DNA of 51,376 bases from Anaerolineales bacterium. GTDB taxonomy: Bacteria; Chloroflexota; Anaerolineae; Anaerolineales; Villigracilaceae. The notes under the pieces were generated by a model. It had not been told where the DNA came from. It saw only the letters and a program-made list of their open reading frames with translations, and did not search any database. Of this stretch, positions 26,307 through 34,890 are shown piece after piece; the first letter of the stretch is position 1, and each line of letters starts with the position of its first letter. The stretch is from assembly GCA_014379595.1 (NCBI GenBank), contig JACMLM010000037.1, positions 1 to 51,376 on the forward strand. Reading direction: 5' to 3'. The translations under genes were made by a program, and so were the position numbers.

Positions 26307-26684
26307 ATGATAAAATTTTTTATTCGTTGGATGATTAACGCAGCTGCATTGTATGTTGCAGTATTGGTTGTGCCGGGCATTGAATTGCGCGGCGATTGGA
26401 CAGGAATTTTATGGCTGGCACTAATCTCTGGTTTATTAAACGCATTGGTGAGACCGCTGCTAAAATTTCTTACTTGTCCGCTTATTATTCTCACGCTTGG
26501 CTTGTTCACCATAATCATCAATACCGGTATGCTCATCCTCACCAGCAAGATTGGTCAGGCACTCGGCATCGGCTTGACAGTTGATGGCTTCTGGCAAGCG
26601 CTACTTGGCAGCTTGGTGATCAGCATTGTAAGTATCGTGCTGAGCCTGTTCATACGTGATGACTCGAAGGGCAAGAAAAATTAA
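26307..26684 (+). CDS. Phage-holin-family (PF04020-like) four-helix membrane protein
   Basis: This 125-residue protein has four membrane segments. Motifs WMINAAALYVAVLVVPGIEL, GLLNALVRPLLKFLTCPLIILTLGLF and DGFWQALLGSLVISIVSIVL match the small superfamily IV holin-like proteins, which are widespread in bacterial genomes outside prophages. AAGGAG lies seven bases before ATG 26307. Nothing phage-like is nearby, so a role in lysis is not supported. It forms its own unit, ended by a hairpin. Confidence 0.88.
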   Translation: MIKFFIRWMINAAALYVAVLVVPGIELRGDWTGILWLALISGLLNALVRPLLKFLTCPLIILTLGLFTIIINTGMLILTSKIGQALGIGLTVDGFWQALLGSLVISIVSIVLSLFIRDDSKGKKN

Positions 26685-26695
26685 GTTATGACGAA

Positions 26696-26734
26696 TAAAA
26701 ATGACATCCTTTGTACAAGGGCTGTCATTTTTAT
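26696..26734. terminator. Bidirectional terminator
   Basis: AAAAATGACATCCTT and AAGGGCTGTCATTTTT pair, with one bulge, and have T tracts on both strands. It separates the holin-like gene from the convergent membrane protein. Confidence 0.8.
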
Positions 26735-28368
26735 TTAATATGTAAAGCTGATGTGTTCAGCATTGTCAGAATGAGACGGGAATTATTCACAAGCAACAAA
26801 GTCAGAAAGACAAGCAAAGTAATTTGAAACCATCGTTTATTAGCAATTTCCTTCCATGCCAATGCAAAGAAAAGAATAATGGCATACGTCCAGTTGGTTG
26901 AATAAAGGAATAGATCTTTACCGTACTGTAAGTGAAGCGCAAAATTAAAAAGCACGATGAAAATAAAAGCAAAAGAGAAACGATTGTCTTCTCTTTTTAA
27001 ATTCTTCAAAAACAGGAAACTCCCAAGCAACATCAACCCAAGCCAACCAAATGCTAATACTGTACCAAACACTGTTTCGTATTCACTTAAGCGCATCGGG
27101 TCAGCCTTGAAGATCCACACTTTTAAAAATGGAATTTCCTCTTCAAGGATCAACGGATCGGGCGCAACAATACTATGGAAGAACATCGCACGCGCTATCG
27201 CCAAAGCGCGTCCAACAGATGGAGTAAATGTATTATCCGCTTCTGTGGTGAAACTGGATGGGATGAAAAAATATGGCTGCGAATCGGGGTAGATAAAATT
27301 ATTTAGCAAGGTCAATGGAACTACTAATACACCAACGAGTAAGCCGTATTTAACCCACTGCTTGAAGTCCTGCTTTACAAAAATAAAGGTAATGGCAGTT
27401 TGAATAAAGTTCGTGATCGTGATTCCAAAAGAAAGCAATCCCGCAAAGATTAATATGAATAATGGTCTGTCTTTAAGTAACAAAACAAGAAATGTCATCA
27501 TCACTGCGGCGAGGAAAATATATGTCTCGATCAAAGAACCGAAAACTAAATGAGCAGCTGATGCGCCGAGAATAGAGGCTATCAACAAGGCATATAATGA
27601 TTGTTTAATTGTATATTTTATGAAATACCATGCTAGAAAAACACAAAGCGCACCTGCAAAAGCTGTTAACACAAACGCAGCTACAAGCTTATCTCCTCGG
27701 AAAAGAAAGGAGAATAATGTAATCAACGGCCTGACAATCAGCAAAACAAAAGGATGTACTGAACGCCAGTAATAATCCTGATAATCAGGTGTAGTAAAAC
27801 GAGTACGCCAGAGCAGTCCATCCGAATCGAAAAAAATATCATCCACATCAAAGGCGGGCTGATTGAAGATAGAAGCAAAGATCAGATATATAGAAAAGAA
27901 GAAAAACCCAAGCACTAAACCAGGGATATTTTCATCTATAAAACTAAACAAGCTAGTTTGATTTAATCTTTTTTCTTTGGCTTTAAGTAGTGTCCATGCG
28001 AATAATGGCAGGGCCAGAACAATGGAAATTGCAAAATAAATTAATTCATCTTTTTCAAGTTGAAATAAAGTCACATCAAAAAGACTTGGAAACTGTTTTG
28101 CCATCCCAAACATGAACACTATATACACCAATAATAGGGTGAATAAGGCAAAAGTGAGAACAATTTCAACAGGTTGGGGTTGGAATCGTCTTTCTACTTT
28201 GCCGAGAAGATAATAAAAAAACATGCTCACACCAGTATGAAGCACTAGTGTGAGCAGAGCAATTTCAAAATTATTGGAATAAAAATTACTTAAAAAGCCA
28301 ATTACAAAATAGCTTAACGAAATACTCAAGAACCAGGCGAGCAAGAAACGGGGAGTTACAAATCTCAA
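26731..28368 (-). CDS. Polytopic membrane protein, possible GT-C-type glycosyltransferase
   Basis: The 545-residue protein has at least eleven membrane segments. Outside the first group lies a luminal/extracellular loop with FDVDDIFFDSDGLLWRTRF and DYYWRSVHPFVLLI, the acidic-loop-then-helix arrangement seen in GT39/GT-C lipid-linked sugar transferases and related dolichol-type enzymes. The family is not firmly recognised. The likely start is TTG 28368, with no strong Shine-Dalgarno; a terminator precedes it, so it has its own promoter. The gene is A+T-rich compared with neighbours. Confidence 0.65.
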   Translation of the reverse strand: MRFVTPRFLLAWFLSISLSYFVIGFLSNFYSNNFEIALLTLVLHTGVSMFFYYLLGKVERRFQPQPVEIVLTFALFTLLLVYIVFMFGMAKQFPSLFDVTLFQLEKDELIYFAISIVLALPLFAWTLLKAKEKRLNQTSLFSFIDENIPGLVLGFFFFSIYLIFASIFNQPAFDVDDIFFDSDGLLWRTRFTTPDYQDYYWRSVHPFVLLIVRPLITLFSFLFRGDKLVAAFVLTAFAGALCVFLAWYFIKYTIKQSLYALLIASILGASAAHLVFGSLIETYIFLAAVMMTFLVLLLKDRPLFILIFAGLLSFGITITNFIQTAITFIFVKQDFKQWVKYGLLVGVLVVPLTLLNNFIYPDSQPYFFIPSSFTTEADNTFTPSVGRALAIARAMFFHSIVAPDPLILEEEIPFLKVWIFKADPMRLSEYETVFGTVLAFGWLGLMLLGSFLFLKNLKREDNRFSFAFIFIVLFNFALHLQYGKDLFLYSTNWTYAIILFFALAWKEIANKRWFQITLLVFLTLLLVNNSRLILTMLNTSALHIK

Positions 28369-28386
28369 GTCAACGACCAGGTCTTA

Positions 28387-28428
28387 TTTTTACAGAGGCC
28401 AGAATTTGCTCATAACCTCTGTAAAAAA
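28387..28428 (-). terminator. Terminator of the 59-residue protein gene
   Basis: TTTTTACAGAGG pairs with CCTCTGTAAAAA across a 17-nt loop, immediately downstream of the small gene's stop on the minus strand. Confidence 0.75.
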
Positions 28429-28608
28429 TTATTTCAAAGCGCGGACAAGTTCGAGGAATTCAGTCCACTCTTCTTCGAAGAAATGAACGGTGACGTTGTT
28501 GAGTTCCACGTGATATGTAACTTCACCATCTGGTTCTTCTGCTTTCCATGCAATAAAGTTCTCTGTCTCGGCGATCGTGTTGGTTTTGGGTTCATCATTG
28601 TTACTCAT
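28429..28608 (-). CDS. 59-residue acidic protein of unknown function
   Basis: The frame starts at ATG 28608, seven bases after AAAGGAG, and ends at TAA 28429-28431, followed at once by a terminator. The protein begins MSNNDEPKTN and has VTYHVELNNVTVHFFEEEW followed by a helix (TEFLELVRALK). It is acidic, with one clear beta-hairpin segment (HVELNNVTVHFF) ending in a helical tail. The family is not recognised. Good ribosome site and terminator make it a real gene even though it is below 60 codons. It lies 69 bp downstream of the AI-2E gene stop and may be co-transcribed with it. Confidence 0.8.
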   Translation of the reverse strand: MSNNDEPKTNTIAETENFIAWKAEEPDGEVTYHVELNNVTVHFFEEEWTEFLELVRALK

Positions 28609-28677
28609 AATTTTCTCCTTTAGATATATAAAATAGGTGCGCGGATTACTGAATAGGTTGATAAAATAACAGGTAGA

Positions 28678-29901
28678 TCATTTTTCTTTTTTGCGATTCA
28701 GGTTGAGGTTAAGAAAGAAGCGGCGAATCGAAGCGATCAATTTTGAACCGAATGGAGGCGGAGGTTGATGAGATTCTTTTTCAGGCCAGGGATTCAAATC
28801 CAGCATTTTCCGCATAGTGTATTGCCATAAGAGTGCAGCCGTGGCAAGGATGGGGGCTGCTACGACCACACCAATAATACCGAATAAATTTGCGGCAACA
28901 ATTGCGGCTACCAAAACTGCGGCGGGGTGGACTTTAAGAGCATCAGAGAGAATACGAGGTGAAATAATGTTATCAAAAACCTGGTCAATCACCAGCGCAA
29001 CAACCAGAATGAGCAGTGTGTAATTGAAGGGCGATAGATCAAATAATTTAAAAGCTTGAAAATAAGCGACAAGAACAAGAATGATCCAATTGATGGCAGG
29101 GCCAACGTATGGAACGAATCGCGCCAGCCCGGCCAGAAATGCAAGGCTGAGGGCATAATGCACACCGAGAACAGTGAGTACTATGGAATAGACAATAACA
29201 GCTAGAAAGAAAATAATAATTTGTCCGCGTAGAAAGGCATTCCAAATGCGACCAAGTTCACGGGAAAGACGCTCAAGATCCTGTGTATATCCTGGAACAT
29301 CCACAGCAACGATACGATTCCGCAAGCCGCCGCTTTCTGCAAGAACAAAATATGAAACAAGAATAACGAATAAGGTCCAGCCGAGAAAGTTGGCGGCGCT
29401 CCCTGCTACAGTACTGACCAATGTGCCTGTACGGCTTAATAATGGCTGCACCATACCCAGCACCTGACTGCTAATATCTCGCAGATCAATCGCGCGGAAG
29501 TCGAGTTTAAAGGGGCCAAATTGATAGACATGACCGGAAACTTGTTCAATGAGCTGCGGCAGGGTGGTAATGGCATCTTGAATGATAGTGACCAGGCTTT
29601 GCACTTGTTGAACTAACCCCACACCACCAAGTGTGAGCAAACTAAGCAGAAGAATAATGACGACGAGATAAATGATAGCAACCGATGCATTCCAGGATAA
29701 TGGCAATTTCCTCTGAAAAAAATCTGCTATGGGATGAAATAAATAAGCCAACAAAAGCGCTATTAATAAAGGAGTAAGAATAAACTGGAATTTAACAAGT
29801 AACGCGCCGGCGATCACGACAACGGTCAGGCCGACAATAAGCTTTGTATTTGTGCCCCAGGATGGGGATGTTGGGTTTTGCAATTGGTTCATGACGATCA
29901 T
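28678..29901 (-). CDS. AI-2E family transporter (TqsA/PerM/UPF0118 type)
   Basis: The 407-residue protein has about eight membrane segments and the family signature: TPLLIALLLAYLFHPIADFFQRK, GLVQQVQSLVTII, then GQIIIFFLAVIVY, GLARFVPYVGPAINWI (conserved in AI-2E exporters) and ISPRILSDALKVHPAAVLVAAIVAANLFGIIGVVVAAPILA. Members export autoinducer-2 or act as Na+/H+ antiporters. The start is uncertain: ATG 29901 and ATG 29892 are both in frame (MIVMNQ). The basic tail (NLNLNRKKEK) is cytoplasmic. Substrate cannot be inferred from sequence. Confidence 0.93.
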   Translation of the reverse strand: MIVMNQLQNPTSPSWGTNTKLIVGLTVVVIAGALLVKFQFILTPLLIALLLAYLFHPIADFFQRKLPLSWNASVAIIYLVVIILLLSLLTLGGVGLVQQVQSLVTIIQDAITTLPQLIEQVSGHVYQFGPFKLDFRAIDLRDISSQVLGMVQPLLSRTGTLVSTVAGSAANFLGWTLFVILVSYFVLAESGGLRNRIVAVDVPGYTQDLERLSRELGRIWNAFLRGQIIIFFLAVIVYSIVLTVLGVHYALSLAFLAGLARFVPYVGPAINWIILVLVAYFQAFKLFDLSPFNYTLLILVVALVIDQVFDNIISPRILSDALKVHPAAVLVAAIVAANLFGIIGVVVAAPILATAALLWQYTMRKMLDLNPWPEKESHQPPPPFGSKLIASIRRFFLNLNLNRKKEK

Positions 29902-30067
29902 TCCATTCTAAAATTACATGTTTGAATTATTGATTTCAGTGATTTGATTCTATCAAAGATAAGTGATTTTACAACATTATTGCATATCTTCGGCGTTTTC
30001 GTTTTTCTCGCGACAGATTGGCAGATATGCTTACATTGGGTAATAAATTATGCGATGCCTTTTAAAC

Positions 30068-30098
30068 AAAAAACCCGCGAGTTTTGCTCGCGGGTTTT
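30068..30098 (-). terminator. Terminator of the FHA gene
   Basis: AAAACCCGCGAG pairs perfectly with CTCGCGGGTTTT around TTTTG; the flanking A/T tracts suit either strand. It follows the minus-strand FHA gene stop. Confidence 0.9.
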
Positions 30099-30111
30099 GA
30101 ATAAATATTGC

Positions 30112-30663
30112 TTAACAGCCGGATAGAAAAGGGAAGAAGACGCACCAGCGAAAAGTAGCATCCACCCAGAAGAAGAAACTGGCGCAGATACAAATAAACA
30201 AGATAACACCGCCCGCAACAAAAATCGGGACCATGTTAGTTTTCTTTGGGCCGATAGGTATGGACGCAGCAGGATCAGAAGCATAGACAGGAGCAGGTGC
30301 TATCGGTGGAGGAGTTGCCTGCAAAGACTTGCGTGACACAGCAACAGTTGCACCCGGATCCATATTGATTGCATCGTACATGAGTACGATCTGCTCGCCA
30401 AGAGAAACTACATCACCAGCTTTAAGTACCACTGGGCCGGCAAGGCGTTGTCCGTTTACAAAAGTACCGTTGGTGGAACCGAGGTCTTCCAGTACATATT
30501 TGCCGCCTTGAAATGAAAGGCGGGAATGTTTACGTGAGATTTCGGCATCATTGATCGCAACACCATTCGATGAGTCACGCCCGATGATCAGTTGATCTCC
30601 CTCAAGAGGGAAAGTCACGCCGGGGGTGGGGCCTGACCTCATTACAAATTGAAATTGAGCCAT
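30112..30663 (-). CDS. FHA-domain protein with a C-terminal membrane helix
   Basis: The 183-residue protein has an N-terminal FHA domain (residues about 1-105) with the phosphothreonine-binding signature LIIGRDSSNG, SRKHSRLSF and DLGSTNGTFVNG. A proline-rich linker (PPPIAPAP) precedes a single hydrophobic helix (VPIFVAGGVILFICICASFFFW). GGAGGAAG precedes ATG 30663. It begins 90 bp after the histidine kinase stop on the same strand, so it may be the fourth gene of that signalling cluster. FHA domains recognise pThr, so a Ser/Thr kinase should exist elsewhere in the genome; none is seen in the window. Confidence 0.93.
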   Translation of the reverse strand: MAQFQFVMRSGPTPGVTFPLEGDQLIIGRDSSNGVAINDAEISRKHSRLSFQGGKYVLEDLGSTNGTFVNGQRLAGPVVLKAGDVVSLGEQIVLMYDAINMDPGATVAVSRKSLQATPPPIAPAPVYASDPAASIPIGPKKTNMVPIFVAGGVILFICICASFFFWVDATFRWCVFFPFLSGC

Positions 30664-30753
30664 CTTCTTCCTCCAAAAGAAATAATAATAACAAAATATA
30701 AGTTGCTTAACGCTTGCGTCAGTAGTTTACAAGCTTAGAGCAAAAAAGTCAAA

Positions 30754-31998
30754 TTAGTGTTTCTTCTTTTGCTGTTTTGGAGTTTCAACTTCTTCAACCC
30801 GCTGCTGAGTTTTACTGGCTCGCGGCAAGGATACCAGGAAGACCGTCCCTACACCGATCTTGCTCCTCACTTCTATGCGCCCACCGTGCCCATTAATGAT
30901 CTGCTTGCAAATCGAAAGTCCCAGCCCAGTACCTGCTACACGAGATTCATGTTCACGAACTCTAAAGAATTTCTCGAAAAGATGTGGCACAGATTCATCC
31001 GGGATTCCCAGGCCGGTGTCCTGCACATATATGCTTATTTCCTTTTCAGAAGCTTCCGCGCGTAACATTACCATTCCATTGGGGCGGTTATATTTCACTG
31101 CGTTGCTTAACAAATTCAATAGTACTTGTTTTACCTTATCTCGATCGGCTTCAAGCAAGGGAAGCCCTTCAGGAGATTCGACACGGATCTGAATATTATC
31201 TTCTGTAGCTTTTGAAGACATTACATCTTTACATTCGTAAAGCAAATCTGCAACACTAAATGTAGCCTTGCGAAATTGAACACGACCCGATTCGAGCCTT
31301 GCCAAATCAAGGAAAGAGGATGCAAGAGCATTAAGACGAATAGTCTCATTATGAATATTATTGACGATCTGGTCACGCTGATCTTGAGACATTTCAGGGC
31401 GTAAAAGCAAATAAGTAGCAGTACTTAGAGATGCCAACGGTGTACGTAATTCATGCACGAATTCAGAGATTAAGTCTGATTGTTGGAACAAGCGTGCGTT
31501 CTCAATCGCAACCGCAGCTTGTGCGCCCAACACCAAAAGCATCGATTCATCCACATCCGTAAATTTACCTTTGTGCTTATTTAAGGCTTCCAATACACCC
31601 ACGATCTTGTTCTTGGTTACTAAGGGGATTCCTAAAAGTGATTCGGTGGAAAGCCCAGTAGTCTCTTCTACATTAGAAAAGAAACGTGGATCTTCATGCG
31701 CATTCATAACACGAACCGTCTGTCGGTTGTTTACGATCCAGCCTGCGATGCTTCCATCTAAAGGAACAATGATGCCGCGGCGCGTTGCATCATCCATGTT
31801 CGTGGAAACCTGGAAGTACAACTGCCGTGAGGTATCGTCATATAACAAAATGGATGCAGCTTCTGCACCACTGATCTCAGCCGCAGCGTGGACAATACGC
31901 GAGAGCAGAATGTCAAGATCCAGTGTGGATGCAAGATCACGTGCAATGTCAATCAGGCGGCGATAACCATCCAGACGTTCAGTTTTTATTTCAGCCAT
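30754..31998 (-). CDS. GAF-domain sensor histidine kinase
   Basis: The 414-residue kinase has no membrane segment. A GAF domain covers about residues 18-172 (ILLYDDTSRQLYFQVSTN, SLLGIPLVTKNKIVGVLEALN). HisKA has FVHELRTPLASL (H182) and the ATPase domain has LLSNAVKYNR (N box), DTGLGIPD and GTGLGLSICKQI. The C-terminus is basic (PKQQKKKH). The ATG at 31998 overlaps the Sir2 stop by eight bases and has GAGAGAG as ribosome site. Its operon partner, the REC-ParA-like protein two genes upstream, is the natural phosphoacceptor. Confidence 0.94.
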   Translation of the reverse strand: MAEIKTERLDGYRRLIDIARDLASTLDLDILLSRIVHAAAEISGAEAASILLYDDTSRQLYFQVSTNMDDATRRGIIVPLDGSIAGWIVNNRQTVRVMNAHEDPRFFSNVEETTGLSTESLLGIPLVTKNKIVGVLEALNKHKGKFTDVDESMLLVLGAQAAVAIENARLFQQSDLISEFVHELRTPLASLSTATYLLLRPEMSQDQRDQIVNNIHNETIRLNALASSFLDLARLESGRVQFRKATFSVADLLYECKDVMSSKATEDNIQIRVESPEGLPLLEADRDKVKQVLLNLLSNAVKYNRPNGMVMLRAEASEKEISIYVQDTGLGIPDESVPHLFEKFFRVREHESRVAGTGLGLSICKQIINGHGGRIEVRSKIGVGTVFLVSLPRASKTQQRVEEVETPKQQKKKH

Positions 31999-32767
31999 GT
32001 AATACTCTCTCTGCGATTGCGGGAATAATCATTGCCAGATCTTCTAAAATCGCCACATCGGCGCGTACATTCAAATAAGTTTCTGTATTGTTGATAATGA
32101 TCAGATGAGCACCATGATCCAATGCCTGCATGGGCAAACCAGCTACTGGTAAAACTTCCAAAGATGAGCCTGCCACGAGCATCAAGTCACATTCACGCGC
32201 TTCTCGCTGTGCATTGAACCATGCTGTTTGCGGCAGTTGTTCGCCAAAAAGAATTACATCGGGTTTAAGGGTCTGGCTGCATTTTGGGCAATGGGGAATC
32301 TCACCATTTTCAACAAATGAAGCAAGGCAAAGCTCAGCGTCCACATGATGATAACACTGGGTACATGTTAAGGTCTGCATTGTACCGTGCATTTCAATTA
32401 CAGTTTTCGAACCTGCCTTCTGATGAAGGGTATCAATGTTTTGTGTAATGATCGAAACTATATGACCCGCTTTTTCCAGCTCAGCCAATGCACAATGTGC
32501 TGGATTCGGCTGCGCATGAAATATCTGACTTGCTAATGGGCGGAACCACTCAAAAAATCTCTCCGGTGTTGTGCGAAAAGTGGTGAGCGACGCAACCTCC
32601 ATCGCCTCATTACTTGACCATAAGCCTGTTCCTGTGGAACGGAAATCCGGTATCCCTGAAGGAGTTGAAAATCCCGCACCCGTCAGCACAACAGCATGTT
32701 TGGATTGGCGGAATAGATCCGCGGCAAACTCAATACTTGTTTGCGTCTGGGCGGAAAACGAGCTCAT
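31991..32767 (-). CDS. Sir2-family NAD-dependent protein deacylase
   Basis: The 258-residue protein has the sirtuin core: VVLTGAGFSTPSGIPDFRS (NAD binding), QNIDTLHQKAG, catalytic His in VIEMHGTM, and four zinc cysteines (CTQC and CPKC, with HVDAELC between), then VAGSSLEVLPVAGLP. Sirtuins remove acyl groups from lysine using NAD. The gene overlaps the upstream response-regulator gene by four bases (ATGA) and the downstream kinase gene by eight, so the three are one translationally coupled unit. AAAAGG precedes its ATG. This arrangement suggests acyl-lysine control of a two-component pathway; that is inference. Confidence 0.95.
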   Translation of the reverse strand: MSSFSAQTQTSIEFAADLFRQSKHAVVLTGAGFSTPSGIPDFRSTGTGLWSSNEAMEVASLTTFRTTPERFFEWFRPLASQIFHAQPNPAHCALAELEKAGHIVSIITQNIDTLHQKAGSKTVIEMHGTMQTLTCTQCYHHVDAELCLASFVENGEIPHCPKCSQTLKPDVILFGEQLPQTAWFNAQREARECDLMLVAGSSLEVLPVAGLPMQALDHGAHLIIINNTETYLNVRADVAILEDLAMIIPAIAERVLHG

Positions 32768-33927
32768 CGCGCCTTTTCACGCTCGATGATGGAATCTGCA
32801 ATCTTAAGGAATTGTTGCGAAGTCATATTCGTTGGTTGGGTCATTACCGCAGGGGTTTGCATACGTGCTGCCTGCAAAAATAATTCTGGAGCAGGTGTAA
32901 GTGTAGTTGAGATCGAATGACCAAGTTTGTCCTGCACTTTGGTCCATGCCATTTGCGCTTCGGAGCGCTGACGGTTATTCAAGACCACACTGATCGTCTT
33001 ACGATCAATTTCCAAACCAGCGATCCCATCTATTAATAGCTTGGTATGTTGAATGGTACTGGGTGTGCCTTCAAGTATGACGATAGTTTCAGCACACATC
33101 GGCAATACTTTTTGCACAAAGGTCGGCAGACCAGTTCCCAGGTCCAGAACAACGAAGCGGGCAAGTGTGGATAGGCGGGAAATAAGCGCTTTATAATTTT
33201 TCACTTGTGATGTTAAAGTTACATCGCTTGGATTCTCTGAAGCTAGAAAAAGTTTCAATCCAGAATTATGAGGTACGAGTGAAGCCTGCACCTTTTCACG
33301 AGTCACTTCTACTACATTGCCCTCTAAAATTTCAGTCAGACCTTTTTGATTCGGGGCACCCAAATCCATACCTAATGTGCCCTGACCCGGTGTAAGCTCG
33401 GCAAGGATCACATCTGATTGAGATCGCGTAAACAAGCTCGCTGCTAGATTGGCGGCAAGAGATGAAACACCCAATCCGCCGCGTGCAGATAATACCCCGA
33501 TCACATATCCATGATGTTCATGTGATGCAGTAACGATACTGGCAGGTTCCTTTTGTGAGGAGCGTGCCAATAGTGCTTTTACATGGGCTTGTAATTCAGT
33601 GGGGTGAGTTGGTTTGGTAAGATAATCATCCGCGCCAACTTCAAAGCCAGTGACTTTATCATCCAACTGTGTTTTGGCAGTAAACATTAAAATAGGAATC
33701 GTGATCGTTACAGGATTCTTTCGTAAACGACGCGTGACTTCATATCCGTCCATATCAGGCATCATCACGTCCAACAGAATTAAATCCGGGCGCTCTTCTA
33801 ATGCTTTCGCCAACCCCTGCGAACCATTAGATGCCGCGCTGATCTGATAACCCTGTCGCTGCAACATCAGCCCAACAAGTCGTAGTGTATCCAAGTCATC
33901 GTCAATAATTAGAATTTTTTCTGCCAT
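32764..33927 (-). CDS. Receiver domain fused to a ParA/CpaE-like ATPase with degenerate P-loop
   Basis: Residues 1-120 are a receiver domain: DD(9-11), phosphoacceptor D53 in LLDVMMPDMDG, T83 and K105 (LTKP). After a linker the second domain (about 140-387) resembles MinD/ParA-type proteins such as CpaE/TadZ: GVLSARGGLGVSSLAANLA, where the deviant Walker A lacks the signature Lys (R in its place) and has VSS instead of KTT. Later motifs are LDLGTGLPTF and VVLNNRQRSEAQ. Nucleotide hydrolysis is therefore doubtful. CpaE/TadZ proteins localise pilus machinery; no pilus genes are here. GAGG precedes ATG 33927. It is the first gene of the cluster. Confidence 0.9.
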   Translation of the reverse strand: MAEKILIIDDDLDTLRLVGLMLQRQGYQISAASNGSQGLAKALEERPDLILLDVMMPDMDGYEVTRRLRKNPVTITIPILMFTAKTQLDDKVTGFEVGADDYLTKPTHPTELQAHVKALLARSSQKEPASIVTASHEHHGYVIGVLSARGGLGVSSLAANLAASLFTRSQSDVILAELTPGQGTLGMDLGAPNQKGLTEILEGNVVEVTREKVQASLVPHNSGLKLFLASENPSDVTLTSQVKNYKALISRLSTLARFVVLDLGTGLPTFVQKVLPMCAETIVILEGTPSTIQHTKLLIDGIAGLEIDRKTISVVLNNRQRSEAQMAWTKVQDKLGHSISTTLTPAPELFLQAARMQTPAVMTQPTNMTSQQFLKIADSIIEREKAR

Positions 33928-34005
33928 TTTGCCTCTACTATCTAAATACAGTCTAGCACATTCATTATAACGGACAAGTTATCATATTTCACGGTTTACT
34001 GGGTA

Positions 34006-34014
34006 TGCTATAAT
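34006..34014 (+). promoter_or_regulatory. Extended -10 promoter of tmRNA
   Basis: TGCTATAAT is a TGn-TATAAT extended -10; the expected start near 34021 leaves about 48 nt of 5' precursor to be trimmed. The -35 is poor. Confidence 0.6.
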
Positions 34015-34068
34015 AAACTTGCGTGAGAGAATTTTCTTATGCCTTTCGGGGAAAGCCCTTCTTTTCAT

Positions 34069-34446
34069 GGGGATGACAGGCTTCGACGGGAGAGGCTGGT
34101 TCCGGAATGCGAGCCGAGCGTGCACCGAACTCGTAAACTCAGTGCAAAATTTAAGTGCCAACCGCACTTCATACGCTGCTATGCCCCTCGCTGCATAAGC
34201 GATCCATAACAGTATGATGTCTTAGGATGTCACGTCCGCCGGCACCGTCCTCCACCGGGTGACGGATCGGGCGAAACAAAGGTAGAGTGCCGCACGTGAT
34301 TCTGCTAATCGTGCGAAAGACATAGCAGATGGTCACAGAGTTACCTGCCCGCCGAGATCTCTGTGATGACTAACTTCGGCAGGCTACGCTCGTAGATTTC
34401 CGAGGGTCGAATCTTTCGGACGCGGGTTCAATTCCCGCCATCTCCA
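34069..34446 (+). ncRNA. ssrA: tmRNA (transfer-messenger RNA)
   Basis: The 5' end GGGGATGACAGGCTTCGACGG and 3' TTCAATTCCCGCCATCTCCA form the tRNA-like part; the acceptor GGGGATG pairs with CATCTCC. The tag frame lies at 34157-34198: GCC AAC ... GCA TAA, encoding ANRTSYAAMPLAA, a typical hydrophobic degradation tag. CCA is not encoded (the sequence goes on CAAA). tmRNA rescues stalled ribosomes and marks the product for proteases such as the Clp family. Confidence 0.97.
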
Positions 34447-34447
34447 C

Positions 34448-34495
34448 AAATATAGTTACCCAACAGTTGAACTGTTGGGTAACTATATTTTTAAC
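34448..34495 (+). terminator. Terminator of tmRNA
   Basis: A perfect 20-bp stem (arms 34448-34467 and 34471-34490) around TGA is followed by TTTTT. Confidence 0.95.
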
Positions 34496-34497
34496 TC

Positions 34498-34526
34498 TTG
34501 ACAACTATATCCGTTGCGGATATAGT
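34498..34526 (+). promoter_or_regulatory. PadR promoter with embedded palindromic operator
   Basis: TTGACA (34498-34503) and TATAGT (34521-34526) are 17 bp apart. The spacer and -10 form a perfect inverted repeat: ACTATATCCG (34504-34513), TTG, CGGATATAGT (34517-34526). A repressor bound here would block RNA polymerase. The start site should fall on the A of ATG 34534. Confidence 0.85.
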
Positions 34527-34533
34527 GTAAATT

Positions 34534-34890
34534 ATGACTACCACATCCCCCGCTCCACCCCTCACACCGGCTGTCTTTCATATCCTTTTGGCACTCTCAA
34601 ATGGAGAACGTCACGGCTATGGCATTATGAAACAAGTGGAAGCAGATTCACAAGGAAAGGTAAGTATGGGTGCTGGCACACTTTATGGTTCGTTGAAACG
34701 TATGCTTGATTCAGGACTGGTAAAAGAAAGTGATAAACGCGTTGACCCTGAAATGGATGACGAGCGGCGCATCTATTATCAAATTACAGGTGTAGGTGCC
34801 AAGGCGCTCGCGGCAGAACTTGAGCGCTATAAGCGTATTGTCAAATTAGCACAAGAAAGAAAACTCTTCCCAAAAACCTATGGCATATGA
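34534..34890 (+). CDS. PadR-family transcriptional regulator
   Basis: The 118-residue protein has a PadR winged helix: FHILLALSNGERHGYGIMKQVE, then MGAGTLYGSLKRMLDSGLVKES and DDERRIYYQITGVGAKALAAELERY, followed by a C-terminal dimer helix. PadR repressors respond to small molecules and often control a membrane protein encoded next to them. The 3' end overlaps the next gene by 11 bases. A palindrome in its own promoter predicts autorepression. The mRNA appears leaderless (TATAGT, seven bases, ATG). Confidence 0.95.
   Translation: MTTTSPAPPLTPAVFHILLALSNGERHGYGIMKQVEADSQGKVSMGAGTLYGSLKRMLDSGLVKESDKRVDPEMDDERRIYYQITGVGAKALAAELERYKRIVKLAQERKLFPKTYGI

Noticed and set aside
26307-26684. Holin-like gene as evidence of a prophage
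   Set aside because: No phage genes surround it, and this membrane-protein family is common in chromosomes.
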